The notes under the pieces were generated by a model. The model searched no databases. It saw nothing but the letters and a program-made list of their open reading frames with translations, and had not been told where the DNA came from. Shown here in pieces: positions 1 through 7,812 of a DNA stretch of 38,489 nt (the stretch's first letter is position 1; each line of letters opens with the position of its first letter). Position numbers and translations under genes: made by a program. Location: assembly GCF_913776295.1 (NCBI RefSeq), contig NZ_CAJYOJ010000019.1, forward strand, positions 1-38,489, written 5' to 3'. Origin of the DNA: an uncultured Pedobacter sp. Lineage in GTDB: Bacteria > Bacteroidota > Bacteroidia > Sphingobacteriales > Sphingobacteriaceae.

Positions 1-445
1 AATTTTAAAGGCATAGTAAATTTTGCGCTTTGCAACCCCCAATCTCCTTACCGGCCGGGCCACCTAAACCCGATTAAGCGGAATAGCCCACAGCGCAGCG
101 AGGACTATAAGCGAAAGCGGGACTGAAGCAGCCTAAACGCTTCCGGACCTGCTTTCCTGAAAATGAAAATATATTTTTCATTTGGAAAGCAAAACCCGTA
201 TTTAAAGATTTAAGACCGTTAATATTTTATCCTTATTCAATTGAAACCTATTTTTCGAAATATTCAGTCATCGTTGCAAAAAAGTAGAAAAAATTTTCTT
301 TCTTAATTTTCAAGGTTTAAAATTAACCGATAAACTTATTGAACCGAATACCATTTCATTCTATAATGGCGCAAATATTTAATGGTAACTAACTATCAAA
401 TAATTGTTTATAATTGCCTCAACTAACTATAAAAACATATATTTA
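1..445. other. Gene-free left edge
   Basis: I see no convincing gene here. The first 180 bases are richer in GC than the rest and contain the self-complementary CCGGCCGG at 51-58 and short related words (AGCGAGGAC, AGCGAAAGCGGGAC), which looks like a fragment of a dispersed repeat. The remainder is AT-rich and would hold the promoter of the acyl-CoA dehydrogenase. No clean TTTG/TAnnTTTG pair stands out; TATAATTG near 408 is the nearest to a -7 box. Confidence 0.5.
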
Positions 446-1600
446 ATGAGCGTAAGCTTCAATTTTTCAGAAACAGAAACTCAGCAAAGCATAAAGGCTA
501 TGGTCCGCGATTTTGCAGAGAAAAACATCCGTCCACATATAATGGAGTGGGATGAAGCACAGCATTTTCCTATAGAATTGTTTAAGCAGCTCGGAGAATT
601 AGGGTTGATGGGCGTTTTGGTTCCTGAAGAATATGGTGGTTCAGGTTTAGGGTATCAGGAATATGTGGATGTGATAGTGGAAGTGGCGCGGGTTTGTGGT
701 TCGATCGGCCTGTCATTGGCCGCGCATAACTCTTTATGTACCGGCCACATTCTGGCATTTGCCAACGAAGAACAGAAACAAAAATGGCTGCCTAAACTGG
801 CCACGGCCGAATGGATTGGTGCCTGGGGATTAACCGAGTCTAATACCGGCTCTGATGCCTTAAGAATGATGACTACTGCTGTTGAAGATGGCGACGATTA
901 CATTATAAATGGTGCAAAAAACTGGATTACTCATGGCAAAAGTGGTGATATTGCGGTGGTGATGGTTAGGACAGGCGAGCAGGGAAGTTCGAAAGGGATC
1001 TCAGCCATTGTAGTAGAACGTGGTACACCGGGTTTTACTGCCGGGAAAAAAGAAAATAAACTCGGCATGAGGGCATCAGAAACTACAGAAATGATTTTTG
1101 ATAATTGCCGTGTACCCAAAGCCAATCTGCTGGGTAATGTTGGCGAAGGTTTTAAACAGGCTATGAAGGTTTTGGACGGCGGAAGGATTTCTATTGCTGC
1201 ATTAGCCTTAGGCATAGCAAAAGGTGCTTTTGATGCTGCGGCAGCCTATTCGAAACAGCGGCAACAATTTGGGCAGCCGATATCCAGCTTCCAGGCCATT
1301 AGTTTCAAACTTGCGGATATGGTCATAGAAATTGAAGCTGCGGAGCTATTGATCCGCCAGGCCGCTGATTTAAAGAACAGGCATCTACCTATGACGAAGG
1401 AATCAGCTATGGCAAAATACTTTGCTTCGGAGGTTTCGGTCAAGGTAGCCACAGATGCCGTTCAGATATTTGGTGGCTATGGTTATACTAAAGATTTTCC
1501 GGTAGAGAAATTTTATCGTGATAGTAAATTATGTACCATAGGAGAGGGCACCTCAGAAATACAAAAGATTGTGATTGCCCGTGAAGTATTATCGAGATAG
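446..1600 (+). CDS. Acyl-CoA dehydrogenase
   Basis: This 384-residue flavoprotein would oxidise an acyl-CoA to the 2-enoyl-CoA with FAD, passing electrons to electron-transfer flavoprotein, in fatty-acid or branched-chain amino-acid breakdown. The family signature [12 protein letters not shown] lies at about residues 126-137, and the C-terminal signature [18 protein letters not shown] is followed by GEGTSEIQ. Glu367 in that motif sits where the catalytic base of medium/short-chain enzymes sits. The ATG at 446 gives the usual family length; an upstream TTG at 404 in the same frame would add 14 atypical residues. The gene appears to be transcribed alone. The chain-length preference cannot be read from the sequence. 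Confidence 0.95.
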   Translation: MSVSFNFSETETQQSIKAMVRDFAEKNIRPHIMEWDEAQHFPIELFKQLGELGLMGVLVPEEYGGSGLGYQEYVDVIVEVARVCGSIGLSLAAHNSLCTGHILAFANEEQKQKWLPKLATAEWIGAWGLTESNTGSDALRMMTTAVEDGDDYIINGAKNWITHGKSGDIAVVMVRTGEQGSSKGISAIVVERGTPGFTAGKKENKLGMRASETTEMIFDNCRVPKANLLGNVGEGFKQAMKVLDGGRISIAALALGIAKGAFDAAAAYSKQRQQFGQPISSFQAISFKLADMVIEIEAAELLIRQAADLKNRHLPMTKESAMAKYFASEVSVKVATDAVQIFGGYGYTKDFPVEKFYRDSKLCTIGEGTSEIQKIVIAREVLSR

Positions 1601-1680
1601 AGGGTAAAAGGTATAGGTAAGGCTAATGGCAATAACTAAAGCCCATACCCTAAACCATATACCTTAAGTCTTAAACCTTA
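1601..1680. repeat. Fold-back repeat, AAACCTTA word family (copy 1)
   Basis: Directly after the dehydrogenase stop, a left half made of GGTA/AAGG words (GGGTAAAAGGTATAGGTAAGG) is followed by a right half of complementary words (CCCTAAACC, ATACCTTAAG, TTAAACCTTA). The halves can pair imperfectly. The same vocabulary recurs at 2048-2175, 18265-18350 and 32145-32222. Confidence 0.6.
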
Positions 1681-1704
1681 TTAAAAACCAAATATATTAT
1701 GAGT

Positions 1705-1738
1705 AATCCGGAGCGCTTAACCACCTCCGGATTTTTTT
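1705..1738 (+). terminator. Rho-independent terminator
   Basis: A perfect 9-bp stem (AATCCGGAG at 1705-1713 with CTCCGGATT at 1725-1733) encloses an 11-nt loop and runs into a T tract. It would end transcription of the acyl-CoA dehydrogenase and the repeat that follows it. Confidence 0.85.
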
Positions 1739-1873
1739 TGCTGAAAATTTTAAAACCTCCCGTCTGGATGTAATGTTTTTATTAAAGACTAAAGATTAAA
1801 GACATTAACAGTTTTCAGTTGGCGATTGGCAGTTAGCAATGAACAAATGACAACTGAACTAATAAACGATAAA

Positions 1874-2047
1874 ATGGCAAAATATTCAGAAAAAGCTGGT
1901 GAGAAAGTAGAAGAAACCATGCGCGAAATGAAAGAAGGTAAGCTTAAGAGCGGATCAGGTAAAAAAGTGACTTCCAAAAAGCAGGCGATTGCTATCGGGT
2001 TATCGGAAGCCAGAAAAGCAGGAGCAAAGGTGCCTAAAAAAGGTTAG
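1874..2047 (+). CDS. DUF6496-type small basic protein
   Basis: A 57-residue lysine-rich protein. It has a short helical N-terminal part (MAKYSEKAGEKVEETMREM) and a highly basic second half with KEGKLKSGSGKKVTS and the AIAIGLSEARKAGAKVP motif. This matches my memory of the DUF6496 family, which is common in Bacteroidota and has no established function; the charge suggests nucleic-acid contact, but that is a guess. The ATG at 1874 is chosen because homologues begin close to this point. In-frame starts at 1826 (TTG) and 1847 (ATG) would read through the CAGTT-type intergenic repeat. Confidence 0.75.
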   Translation: MAKYSEKAGEKVEETMREMKEGKLKSGSGKKVTSKKQAIAIGLSEARKAGAKVPKKG

Positions 2048-2175
2048 GAGGTGGAAGGTTTATGGTGTTAGGTTAAAACTAAACCTCAAAATAACAATTT
2101 ACCCTAAACCCTAAACCCTAAACCCTAAACCCTAAACCCTAAACCCTAAACCCTAAACCCTAAATCCTAAACCTA
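2048..2175. repeat. Fold-back repeat with nine telomere-like CCCTAAA heptamers
   Basis: The left part (2048-2080) has GGAAGGTTTATGG/TTAGGTT words. The right part is a tandem array: nine perfect copies of ACCCTAA at 2101-2163 and one variant (ATCCTAA) at 2164-2170. In the other direction the unit reads TTTAGGG, the plant-type telomere heptamer. The array overlaps the last bases of the minus-strand gene that follows. Confidence 0.95.
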
Positions 2176-2559
2176 TTCAGGTAAATCTTTAGAGGTTAAG
2201 ATGCTATCTACCACATAAACGCTAAACCCGCGCCATGGCAAAGTATGTTTATATTCTTTGTAATGTAACTCATAAAACTTGCCGCTATTGGCCATCATTT
2301 TCTCTGCGATTTCCTTATTGGCGATAGAAAATTCAAATTCGTTGTTCTGAAGGGTTCCCGCCTGTCGCGATTTTATGCCACTTTGGATTAATTTGCCTTC
2401 ATACGTTTTAATCAAATAGCCTTTCTTCACTACATAATTTAACTCGCCTGCTTTCACGCCTTCTCCAAAAACAAAGAAATACCGATAGTAGCACACTGCT
2501 ATGAGTATAACGACTACAATAACGGCGATAATAGAGCCTAACTTTTTACCTCTTGTCAT
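2173..2559 (-). CDS. Conserved membrane-anchored hypothetical protein
   Basis: A 128-residue protein with a basic N-terminus (MTRGKKLG), one hydrophobic segment at about residues 8-30, and a soluble remainder predicted to face the periplasm. Motifs that I associate with a widespread Bacteroidota family are FGEGVKAGELNYVVKKG, the KTYEGKL stretch, the FEFS strand and YELHYKEY. Members are sometimes labelled 6-phosphogluconate dehydrogenase in databases, but nothing here (length, no nucleotide-binding fold) supports that name. It is encoded opposite its neighbours and its 3' end abuts the telomere-like array. Function unknown. Confidence 0.75.
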   Translation of the reverse strand: MTRGKKLGSIIAVIVVVILIAVCYYRYFFVFGEGVKAGELNYVVKKGYLIKTYEGKLIQSGIKSRQAGTLQNNEFEFSIANKEIAEKMMANSGKFYELHYKEYKHTLPWRGFSVYVVDSILTSKDLPE

Positions 2560-2641
2560 AAAGTATAATGTTTATATAAATGTAGTTAAACAACAGTTTA
2601 GTTTAATCAATGATTGAAATAATATTTCTTTTTATAAAATC

Positions 2642-2672
2642 TTTCTCGTTTTCAATATTTTGCTTACATTTG
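2642..2672 (+). promoter_or_regulatory. Bacteroidota-type promoter of rpsU
   Basis: TTTC at 2642-2645 is separated by 19 nt from TACATTTG at 2665-2672, which matches the -7 consensus TAnnTTTG exactly. The start would lie near 2678, giving a leader of about 47 nt that holds the rpsU Shine-Dalgarno sequence. Confidence 0.75.
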
Positions 2673-2705
2673 CAGCCCCGATAACACGGAGAATTAAAAA
2701 CCACG

Positions 2706-2714
2706 AGAGGAGGT
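2706..2714 (+). promoter_or_regulatory. Strong Shine-Dalgarno sequence of rpsU
   Basis: AGAGGAGGT lies 11 nt before the ATG at 2726 and contains AGGAGGT, fully complementary to the 16S 3' tail. Such sites are rare in this phylum because its ribosomes hide the anti-Shine-Dalgarno sequence with help from bS21. The site decides the start at 2726 against upstream in-frame codons and suggests feedback control of bS21. Confidence 0.85.
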
Positions 2715-2725
2715 ATTTCAGCGTT

Positions 2726-2920
2726 ATGATCATTATCAACATTAAAGACGGCGAATCATTAGATAAAGCCCTTAAACGTTTCAAGAAAAAGTTTGAAAAA
2801 ACTGGTGTATTGAGAGAACTACGTAGTCGCCAGGCATATGAGAAAAAATCCGTTGCCCGCCGTACTGAAATTAAACATGCTGTTTACATTCAGAATATGA
2901 ATCAAGATACAACTGCATAG
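2726..2920 (+). CDS. rpsU: 30S ribosomal protein bS21
   Basis: A 64-residue small-subunit protein, full length for the family, with the typical KRFKKKFEKTGVLRELRSR core followed by a basic helix (YEKKSVARRTEIK). In Bacteroidota ribosomes bS21 takes part, with bS18 and bS6, in covering the 3' end of 16S rRNA. The start is fixed by the Shine-Dalgarno sequence at 2706-2714; a longer reading from 2660 would begin inside the promoter. It has its own promoter and terminator, so it is probably transcribed as a single gene ahead of xerC and hpf. Confidence 0.97.
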   Translation: MIIINIKDGESLDKALKRFKKKFEKTGVLRELRSRQAYEKKSVARRTEIKHAVYIQNMNQDTTA

Positions 2921-2946
2921 TTGTTTAAGATATAAATACGTTAAAG

Positions 2947-2980
2947 TCCTTCTGATGTTAAATCAGGAGGATTTTTTGTT
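2947..2980 (+). terminator. Terminator of rpsU
   Basis: A 10-bp stem with one G-U pair (TCCTTCTGAT at 2947-2956 with ATCAGGAGGA at 2962-2971), a 5-nt loop and a T-rich tail. Confidence 0.85.
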
Positions 2981-3081
2981 TTAATGGAAAATCAAAAACT
3001 TACAATAAACAATTCGTTAGTGATTTCTTTATATCAAAACTATTTGTAACTTCATGTCAATGCCCCATAAAACCTTATTGA

Positions 3082-3963
3082 ATGTTGCAAAAAAGTTTTA
3101 TTACCTATTTAACTCACGAGAAGCGCTATTCCCAGCATACCATTACCGCTTACCAAAAGGATTTAGATCAGTTTGAACTATTTATCCAGGCATCAGGGAT
3201 GGATATTACCGAAGTTAAACATCAACAGCTTCGCGATTATCTGGTTGAACTGATGGAAGAGGGGCAATCAGAAAATACCATTAACAGAAAAATCTCTGCT
3301 TTACGCAGCTTTTACAAGTTTTTACACAGGTCTGGAGAGATTGATCAAAATCCTGCAGTTTTAATTAAGGCGCCAAAAATACCCAAAAGGCTTCCTGTTT
3401 TTGTGGATGCACAGAAAATGGATCATTTACTGGATTCTCAACATTACTTCGATGAAAGTTTCCCTTCTGTTCGCGACCATCTGGTGATTGAACTGCTTTT
3501 TGGAACGGGTATGCGTTTAACTGAACTATTGCAGTTGAAAGATACCGATATCGATCTTTATTCAGGAACGATAAAGGTATTGGGTAAGAGAAACAAAGAG
3601 CGGATTGTGCCGATAAATAAACAGCTTATCAATCAGCTAAATACTTACATCGAACTAAAAAAGTTGCAAAACTTTGATAACAATTTGCTAATATTAATCG
3701 TTACCAATACAGGTGCAGCGGCCTATCCTAAATTAATATACCGTATTGTTACCTTATACCTAAACCATGTATCAACCAATGAAAAGAAAAGCCCCCATGT
3801 GTTGCGGCATAGCTATGCCACCAGCCTGTTAAATGCAGGTGCAGATCTAAATGCGATTAAAGAACTTCTGGGGCATGCCAGTTTAGCGGCTACCCAGGTT
3901 TACACCCACAATTCGATCGAAAGATTAAAAACAATTTATAAACAAGCCCATCCAAAGGCATAA
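3082..3963 (+). CDS. xerC: Tyrosine recombinase XerC
   Basis: A 293-residue tyrosine recombinase of Xer length, expected to resolve chromosome dimers at dif with a XerD partner not present here. The N-terminal SAM-like domain (about 1-90) carries the RYSQHTITAYQKDLDQF pattern. The catalytic domain shows Arg145 (GTGMRLTEL), Lys169 (GKRNKER), His239 and Arg242 (PHVLRHSYAT), His265 (LLGHASLAATQ) and the nucleophile Tyr274 (VYTHNSIERL), so the active site is complete. The gene ends 14 nt before hpf, and the Shine-Dalgarno sequence of hpf lies directly after its stop. The order rpsU-xerC-hpf is familiar from Bacteroidota, which favours a housekeeping recombinase over a phage integrase. Confidence 0.93.
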   Translation: MLQKSFITYLTHEKRYSQHTITAYQKDLDQFELFIQASGMDITEVKHQQLRDYLVELMEEGQSENTINRKISALRSFYKFLHRSGEIDQNPAVLIKAPKIPKRLPVFVDAQKMDHLLDSQHYFDESFPSVRDHLVIELLFGTGMRLTELLQLKDTDIDLYSGTIKVLGKRNKERIVPINKQLINQLNTYIELKKLQNFDNNLLILIVTNTGAAAYPKLIYRIVTLYLNHVSTNEKKSPHVLRHSYATSLLNAGADLNAIKELLGHASLAATQVYTHNSIERLKTIYKQAHPKA

Positions 3964-3966
3964 AAA

Positions 3967-3973
3967 AAGGAGG
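3967..3973 (+). promoter_or_regulatory. Shine-Dalgarno sequence of hpf
   Basis: AAGGAGG sits only 4 nt before the ATG at 3978 and just after the xerC stop. With the rpsU site it is one of two consensus 7-nt matches before housekeeping genes in the window. Confidence 0.8.
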
Positions 3974-3977
3974 AAAA

Positions 3978-4325
3978 ATGAAAATCGGAGTTCAATCAAT
4001 CCACTTCAATGCAGATAGTAAGTTGTTAGATTTTATACAGAAAAAAGCCAATAAGCTTGATCAGTTTTTTGACCAGATCATTAGCGGAGAAGTGTATTTA
4101 AAGTTAGAGAACGTAGAGGACGAGGCGAATAAGATCAGTGAGATCAAACTCATTGTACCCGGAGGTACCCTCTTCGCGAAGGAACAATGTAAATCATTTG
4201 AAGAAGCCACCGATCTGGCCATCGAGTCGTTAAGAAAGCAGATTACTAAACATAAAGATAAAACACGTGCAAAATTAAGTGAGCACAAAGCAATTTTAAG
4301 TGAGATTGAAGCGACTGATTATTAG
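3978..4325 (+). CDS. hpf: Ribosome hibernation-promoting factor (short HPF/RaiA family)
   Basis: A 115-residue protein of the S30AE/HPF family that binds between the ribosomal subunits and silences or stores ribosomes in slow growth. Visible features are the N-terminal strand MKIGVQSIHFNADSKLLDFI, the helix following KKANKLDQFF, the central strand block EVYLKLENV...SEIKLIVPGG, and the second helix FEEATDLAIESLRKQITKHKD. It lacks the C-terminal dimerisation domain of long HPF, so it is the short type. It follows xerC by 14 nt and is probably co-transcribed. The strong Shine-Dalgarno sequence may tie its translation to ribosome state. Confidence 0.93.
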   Translation: MKIGVQSIHFNADSKLLDFIQKKANKLDQFFDQIISGEVYLKLENVEDEANKISEIKLIVPGGTLFAKEQCKSFEEATDLAIESLRKQITKHKDKTRAKLSEHKAILSEIEATDY

Positions 4326-4354
4326 TAAAATCATTTCATTATAAAAAATGTAAA

Positions 4355-4388
4355 AGAGTGGCGCAGTTTAATGCACCGCTCTTTTTTT
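4355..4388 (+). terminator. Terminator of xerC-hpf
   Basis: AGAGTGGCGC at 4355-4364 pairs with GCACCGCTCT at 4373-4382 (one G-U and one mismatch) around an 8-nt loop, followed by seven T. Confidence 0.85.
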
Positions 4389-4839
4389 ATGTTAAACCTC
4401 CTTGCTATCAAGACCCTGAAACACCCGTCCGACTGACCGGGCGGAAGTTCAGGTTGACGACCATTCATGCAATGTGCCTAATAACCCAAATTAAAGCTTT
4501 ATTAATCGAATTCAGGTGGATAGCGATCAGTTTAGGGTAATGATAATTAAACGAAATCGGAAGCTATTCGGTACAGTTTCTATAAACCAATTTTAATTTT
4601 CTATGCAATTCTCCATGAAAAAATCGTCCTTGGCAAATGAAATTTAGCTTTTAATGAAGTTAATCTATTTTTTATTTTCTGTTAATGATTGGGATTATAG
4701 ATCTTAATCCCATTTAGAAGAAAAGTGGCTGCAAAATAAAAGAAAAAAATATTCGATTTTAAGAGATTGATTATGAAGCTCCTTGAGGTGTATGGTAGGC
4801 TTTGATCTAAATAACTTCATTATTTTTTTTCAAAATTAT
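4389..4839. other. Gene-free stretch between hpf and the tRNA-tuf operon
   Basis: About 600 bases separate hpf from the first tRNA, and I find no credible reading frame in them. The first 100 bases contain a GC-rich fragment (CCGTCC...CCGGGCGG near 4425-4443). An 8-bp dyad TGGGATTA/TAATCCCA at 4690-4712 encloses TAGATCT but has no T tract. The rest is AT-rich. Confidence 0.5.
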
Positions 4840-4869
4840 TTTGAAGTGAAATATAAGTGTGTATATTTG
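4840..4869 (+). promoter_or_regulatory. Promoter of the tRNA-tuf operon
   Basis: TTTG at 4840-4843 and TATATTTG at 4862-4869 are separated by 18 nt and match the Bacteroidota -33/-7 consensus exactly. Transcription would start near 4875, giving about 120 nt of leader before the first tRNA. Confidence 0.85.
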
Positions 4870-4997
4870 CATTCCCTTTCGGAAACGGTGTTAGGCCAGG
4901 AAGAAAAGGATAGTTCTGTGAAAAGATAAAAGTTTTAAAAAAACACGTTAATAGTATGAAAAATGAAGATTTTTCGTATCATTGCAGAAAATTTAAA

Positions 4998-5070
<73 letters not shown>

Positions 5071-5109
5071 CTTTTTATGTTAAAGTGTTAGCATTTTAAA
5101 GTAAAAAAC

Positions 5110-5192
5110 GGGGAGATACCAGAGCGGCCAAATGGGACAGACTGTAACTCTGTTGTCGTAAGACTTCGAAGGTTCGAATCCTTCTCTCCCCA
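5110..5192 (+). tRNA. trnY: tRNA-Tyr (anticodon GTA)
   Basis: An 83-nt tRNA with a long variable arm. The acceptor GGGGAGA pairs with TCTCCCC; the anticodon loop CTGTAAC with GTA is closed by ACAGA/TCTGT; the T loop is GGTTCGAATCC. CCA is not encoded. Confidence 0.96.
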
Positions 5193-5199
5193 CACTTTA

Positions 5200-5263
5200 A
5201 ATGAATGACCAAATGTTTTAATGGCAGAATAAATCTCTCATTCTTTCATTCAATCAATCACTA
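5200..5263. repeat. Fold-back repeat of AATGA/TCATT words (copy 1)
   Basis: Between tRNA-Tyr and tRNA-Gly, AATGAATGACCAAATG is followed by the complementary words CTCATTCTTTCATTCAATC. The same vocabulary recurs between tRNA-Trp and secE. Confidence 0.5.
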
Positions 5264-5272
5264 GTTTTAAAA

Positions 5273-5345
5273 GCGGAAGTAGCTCAGTTGGTAGAGCGAT
5301 AGCCTTCCAAGCTATAGGTCGCGAGTTCGAACCTCGTCTTCCGCT
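5273..5345 (+). tRNA. trnG: tRNA-Gly (anticodon TCC)
   Basis: A 73-nt tRNA. The acceptor GCGGAAG pairs with CTTCCGC, the anticodon arm ATAGC/GCTAT encloses CTTCCAA with TCC, and the T arm is GAGTTCGAACCTC. CCA follows directly at 5346-5348, the only encoded CCA among the five tRNAs of the window. Confidence 0.96.
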
Positions 5346-5356
5346 CCAAAAATAAA

Positions 5357-5424
5357 GTGAGCAGTTAACGGTTGTCAGTTTAGTGTTTTTTGCTGAAACT
5401 GAATGCTGAAACTGGAAACTAAAA
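5357..5424. repeat. Fold-back repeat of CAGTT/AACTG words (copy 2)
   Basis: Between tRNA-Gly and the second tRNA-Thr, CAGTTAACGGTTGTCAGTTTAG is mirrored by CTGAAACTGAATGCTGAAACTGG. Related words occur at about 1808-1850 and in the tandem array at 33654-33865. Confidence 0.5.
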
Positions 5425-5425
5425 A

Positions 5426-5497
<72 letters not shown>

Positions 5498-5623
5498 CAG
5501 GAATAATAAAGCTTTGTTAAATCTGTTAATATGCAGGGTAGACAAGGTTTTTTGTGTTGCATTGCATCAAAACAATTAATAAAAAATAATAAAAAGTTAA
5601 CCTACTAATTAGTTATAAATAAA

Positions 5624-6811
5624 ATGGCAAAAGAAAAATTTGACCGCAGTAAACCGCACTTAAACATCGGTACAATCGGTCACGTGGATCACGGTAAAAC
5701 AACTTTAACAGCGGCTATTACAAAAGTTTTAGCTGATGCTGGTTTAACTGAGGCACGTTCATTCGATTCAATTGACTCTGCTCCAGAGGAAAAAGAAAGA
5801 GGTATTACAATCAATACAGCTCACGTTGAGTATTCAACAGCTAACCGTCACTATGCACACGTTGACTGTCCAGGTCACGCGGATTACGTGAAAAACATGG
5901 TTACTGGTGCTGCTCAGATGGACGGTGCAATTATCGTTGTTGCTGCTACTGATGGTCCAATGCCACAAACTCGTGAGCACATCCTATTGGCTCGTCAGGT
6001 TGGTGTACCTTCATTGGTTGTATTCATGAATAAAGTGGATATGGTTGATGATCCAGAATTATTAGAACTAGTAGAAATGGAAGTTCGTGAATTATTATCA
6101 TTCTACGAATTCCCAGGTGATGATATTCCTGTAATCCAAGGTTCTGCACTTGGTGGATTAAACGGAGATGCTAAGTGGGTTGGTAAAATCATGGAATTAA
6201 TGGATGCTGTAGATAGCTACATTCCAATTCCTCCACGTTTAACTGATCTTCCTTTCTTAATGCCTGTTGAAGACGTATTCTCAATTACTGGTCGTGGTAC
6301 TGTTGCTACTGGTCGTATTGAGCGTGGTGTAATCAACTCTGGAGATCCGGTTGAGATCTTAGGTATGGGTGCTGAGAACTTAAAATCTACCGTAACTGGT
6401 GTGGAAATGTTCCGTAAAATCTTAGACTACGGTGAAGCTGGTGATAACGTAGGTTTATTGTTACGTGGTATTGAGAAAACTGATATCCGTCGTGGTATGG
6501 TAATCTGTAAACCAGGTTCAGTAACTCCTCACACTGATTTCAAAGCTGAGATCTATGTATTATCAAAAGCTGAAGGTGGTCGTCACACTCCATTCTTCAA
6601 CAAATATCGTCCTCAATTCTATTTCCGTACCACAGACGTAACTGGTGAGATCTCACTAGCTGAAGGAACAGAAATGGTTATGCCAGGTGATAACGTTACA
6701 ATCACTGTTAAATTAATTAACGCGATTGCAATGGAGAAAGGTCTACGTTTCGCTATCCGTGAAGGTGGTAGAACAGTAGGTGCTGGTCAGGTAACTGAAA
6801 TCTTAGCTTAA
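5624..6811 (+). CDS. tuf: Elongation factor Tu
   Basis: A 395-residue EF-Tu, the GTPase that brings aminoacyl-tRNA to the ribosomal A site. G1 is GHVDHGKT at 19-26, G3 is DCPGHADY, and G4 is NKVD; domains 2 and 3 are complete to the usual C-terminal [13 protein letters not shown]. The start ATG lies in an AT-rich context (AAATAAAATGGC) without a Shine-Dalgarno sequence. It is transcribed with the four upstream tRNAs and closed by its own terminator before tRNA-Trp. The codon use (many GGT, CGT, GTT) fits very high expression. Confidence 0.99.
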   Translation: MAKEKFDRSKPHLNIGTIGHVDHGKTTLTAAITKVLADAGLTEARSFDSIDSAPEEKERGITINTAHVEYSTANRHYAHVDCPGHADYVKNMVTGAAQMDGAIIVVAATDGPMPQTREHILLARQVGVPSLVVFMNKVDMVDDPELLELVEMEVRELLSFYEFPGDDIPVIQGSALGGLNGDAKWVGKIMELMDAVDSYIPIPPRLTDLPFLMPVEDVFSITGRGTVATGRIERGVINSGDPVEILGMGAENLKSTVTGVEMFRKILDYGEAGDNVGLLLRGIEKTDIRRGMVICKPGSVTPHTDFKAEIYVLSKAEGGRHTPFFNKYRPQFYFRTTDVTGEISLAEGTEMVMPGDNVTITVKLINAIAMEKGLRFAIREGGRTVGAGQVTEILA

Positions 6812-6831
6812 TTTTTAAGCTATAACAATAC

Positions 6832-6862
6832 AAAAAGAGCTGGTTCAGGCTAGCTCTTTTTT
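6832..6862 (+). terminator. Terminator after tuf
   Basis: AAAAAGAGCT at 6832-6841 pairs with AGCTCTTTTT from 6852 around a 10-nt loop, and the right arm merges into the T tract. Because tRNA-Trp begins 6 nt later, read-through or a separate promoter must supply it. Confidence 0.8.
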
Positions 6863-6867
6863 AAATA

Positions 6868-6940
6868 CACGGGAATAGTTCAACGGTAGAATAGAGGTCT
6901 CCAAAACCTTTGATCAGGGTTCGAATCCTTGTTCCCGTGC
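6868..6940 (+). tRNA. trnW: tRNA-Trp (anticodon CCA)
   Basis: A 73-nt tRNA. The acceptor CACGGGA pairs with TCCCGTG, the anticodon loop CTCCAAA holds CCA, and the T arm is GGGTTCGAATCC. The 3' CCA is not encoded. It lies between tuf and secE. Confidence 0.95.
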
Positions 6941-6943
6941 TTA

Positions 6944-7040
6944 ATATTGATTGAGTACCAGAATGAGTGAATGATTGAATTTGAAACTGGGTTTTCAGGT
7001 AATATCATCCACTCATTTACTCATTCATTCATTCAATAAT
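6944..7040. repeat. Fold-back repeat of AATGA/TCATT words (copy 2)
   Basis: GAATGAGTGAATGATTGAAT at 6961-6980 is mirrored by ACTCATTTACTCATTCATTC and ATTCAAT at 7011-7037, with about 30 nt between. It fills the space between tRNA-Trp and secE and would be part of the secE leader. Confidence 0.7.
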
Positions 7041-7045
7041 TTGAT

Positions 7046-7243
7046 ATGGCTAAAGTAGTTGAGTTTATAAAAGAATCGTACGATGAGATGACCAATAAGG
7101 TTACATGGCCTACCTGGGGCGAACTGCAAAGTTCTGCAATCTTGGTATTGGTAGCTTCTTTAATTATTGCATTGGTTATTTTTGCAATGGATAAAGGATC
7201 TACATTTGTGTTAGATACTTTTTATAAATCACTTTCTAATTAA
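7046..7243 (+). CDS. secE: Preprotein translocase subunit SecE
   Basis: A 65-residue single-span SecE, the clamp of the SecYEG channel in the inner membrane. The amphipathic N-terminal helix (VVEFIKESYDEMTNKVTWPTW) with the conserved K-V-T-W-P motif precedes one transmembrane segment at about residues 30-48. Its length is normal for the short bacterial form. It is followed after 9 nt by nusG. No Shine-Dalgarno sequence is visible. Confidence 0.96.
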   Translation: MAKVVEFIKESYDEMTNKVTWPTWGELQSSAILVLVASLIIALVIFAMDKGSTFVLDTFYKSLSN

Positions 7244-7252
7244 TATTTACTA

Positions 7253-7792
7253 ATGAGCGATCTAAAGTGGTACGTTGTAAGGGCGGTTAGCGGTAAGGAA
7301 AAGAAAGTAAAACAGTACATTGATGCTGAGATCAGCCGTTTAGGTTTCTCTCATTTGGTTCCACAGGTTTTAATACCAATGGAAAAATATTACCAAATGA
7401 AAGATGGTAAAAAAATTGCCAAAGAACGTAACTTTTATCCGGGTTATGTTTTAATCGAAGCTACATTAGATGGAGAATTAGAGCATATCATTAAAGGCAT
7501 AAACAGTGTAATCGGTTTCTTAGGCGATAAAGCTGGTAACCCAATCCCAATGCGCCAGGCAGAAGTGAACCGTATTTTAGGTGTGGTTGATGAGATGAGC
7601 GAGCAAGGAGAAACGATGAATGTTCCTTACTACGTGGGCGAAGGTATCAAGGTAATGGACGGACCTTTCAATGGTTTTTCAGGTATTATCGAAGAGGTAA
7701 ACGAAGAGAAGAAAAAACTGAAAGTAATGGTTAAAATCTTTGGTCGTAAAACGCCACTGGAACTTAACTACATGCAGGTAGAAAAAGAATAA
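7253..7792 (+). CDS. nusG: Transcription termination/antitermination factor NusG
   Basis: A 179-residue NusG. The N-terminal NGN domain (WYVVRAVSGKEKKVKQYID, NFYPGYVLIE) binds RNA polymerase; the C-terminal KOW domain (about 133-178, VMDGPFNGFSGIIEEV) can contact Rho or ribosomal protein uS10. It forms an operon with secE and ends at a strong terminator. In most bacteria rplK would follow within roughly 100 bases; here a 4.3-kb accessory segment intervenes. Confidence 0.97.
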   Translation: MSDLKWYVVRAVSGKEKKVKQYIDAEISRLGFSHLVPQVLIPMEKYYQMKDGKKIAKERNFYPGYVLIEATLDGELEHIIKGINSVIGFLGDKAGNPIPMRQAEVNRILGVVDEMSEQGETMNVPYYVGEGIKVMDGPFNGFSGIIEEVNEEKKKLKVMVKIFGRKTPLELNYMQVEKE

Positions 7793-7812
7793 AAAATTAT
7801 TGAGATATTAAG

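Noticed and set aside
2101..2170. Telomere-like array as evidence of eukaryotic contamination or a linear replicon end
   Set aside because: It is embedded between bacterial genes, continuous with related bacterial fold-back words, and lies inside a chromosomal gene order.
2101..2170. CRISPR array
   Set aside because: The heptamers are contiguous without spacers, and no cas genes are present anywhere in the window.
3082..3963. Phage or integron integrase marking a mobile element next to the tRNA cluster
   Set aside because: Its length, active-site segments and place between rpsU and hpf fit housekeeping XerC; no attachment-site duplication was seen at the tRNA 3' ends.
4358..4540. A 60-codon frame after hpf
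   Set aside because: It begins inside the hpf terminator hairpin and shows no family likeness.
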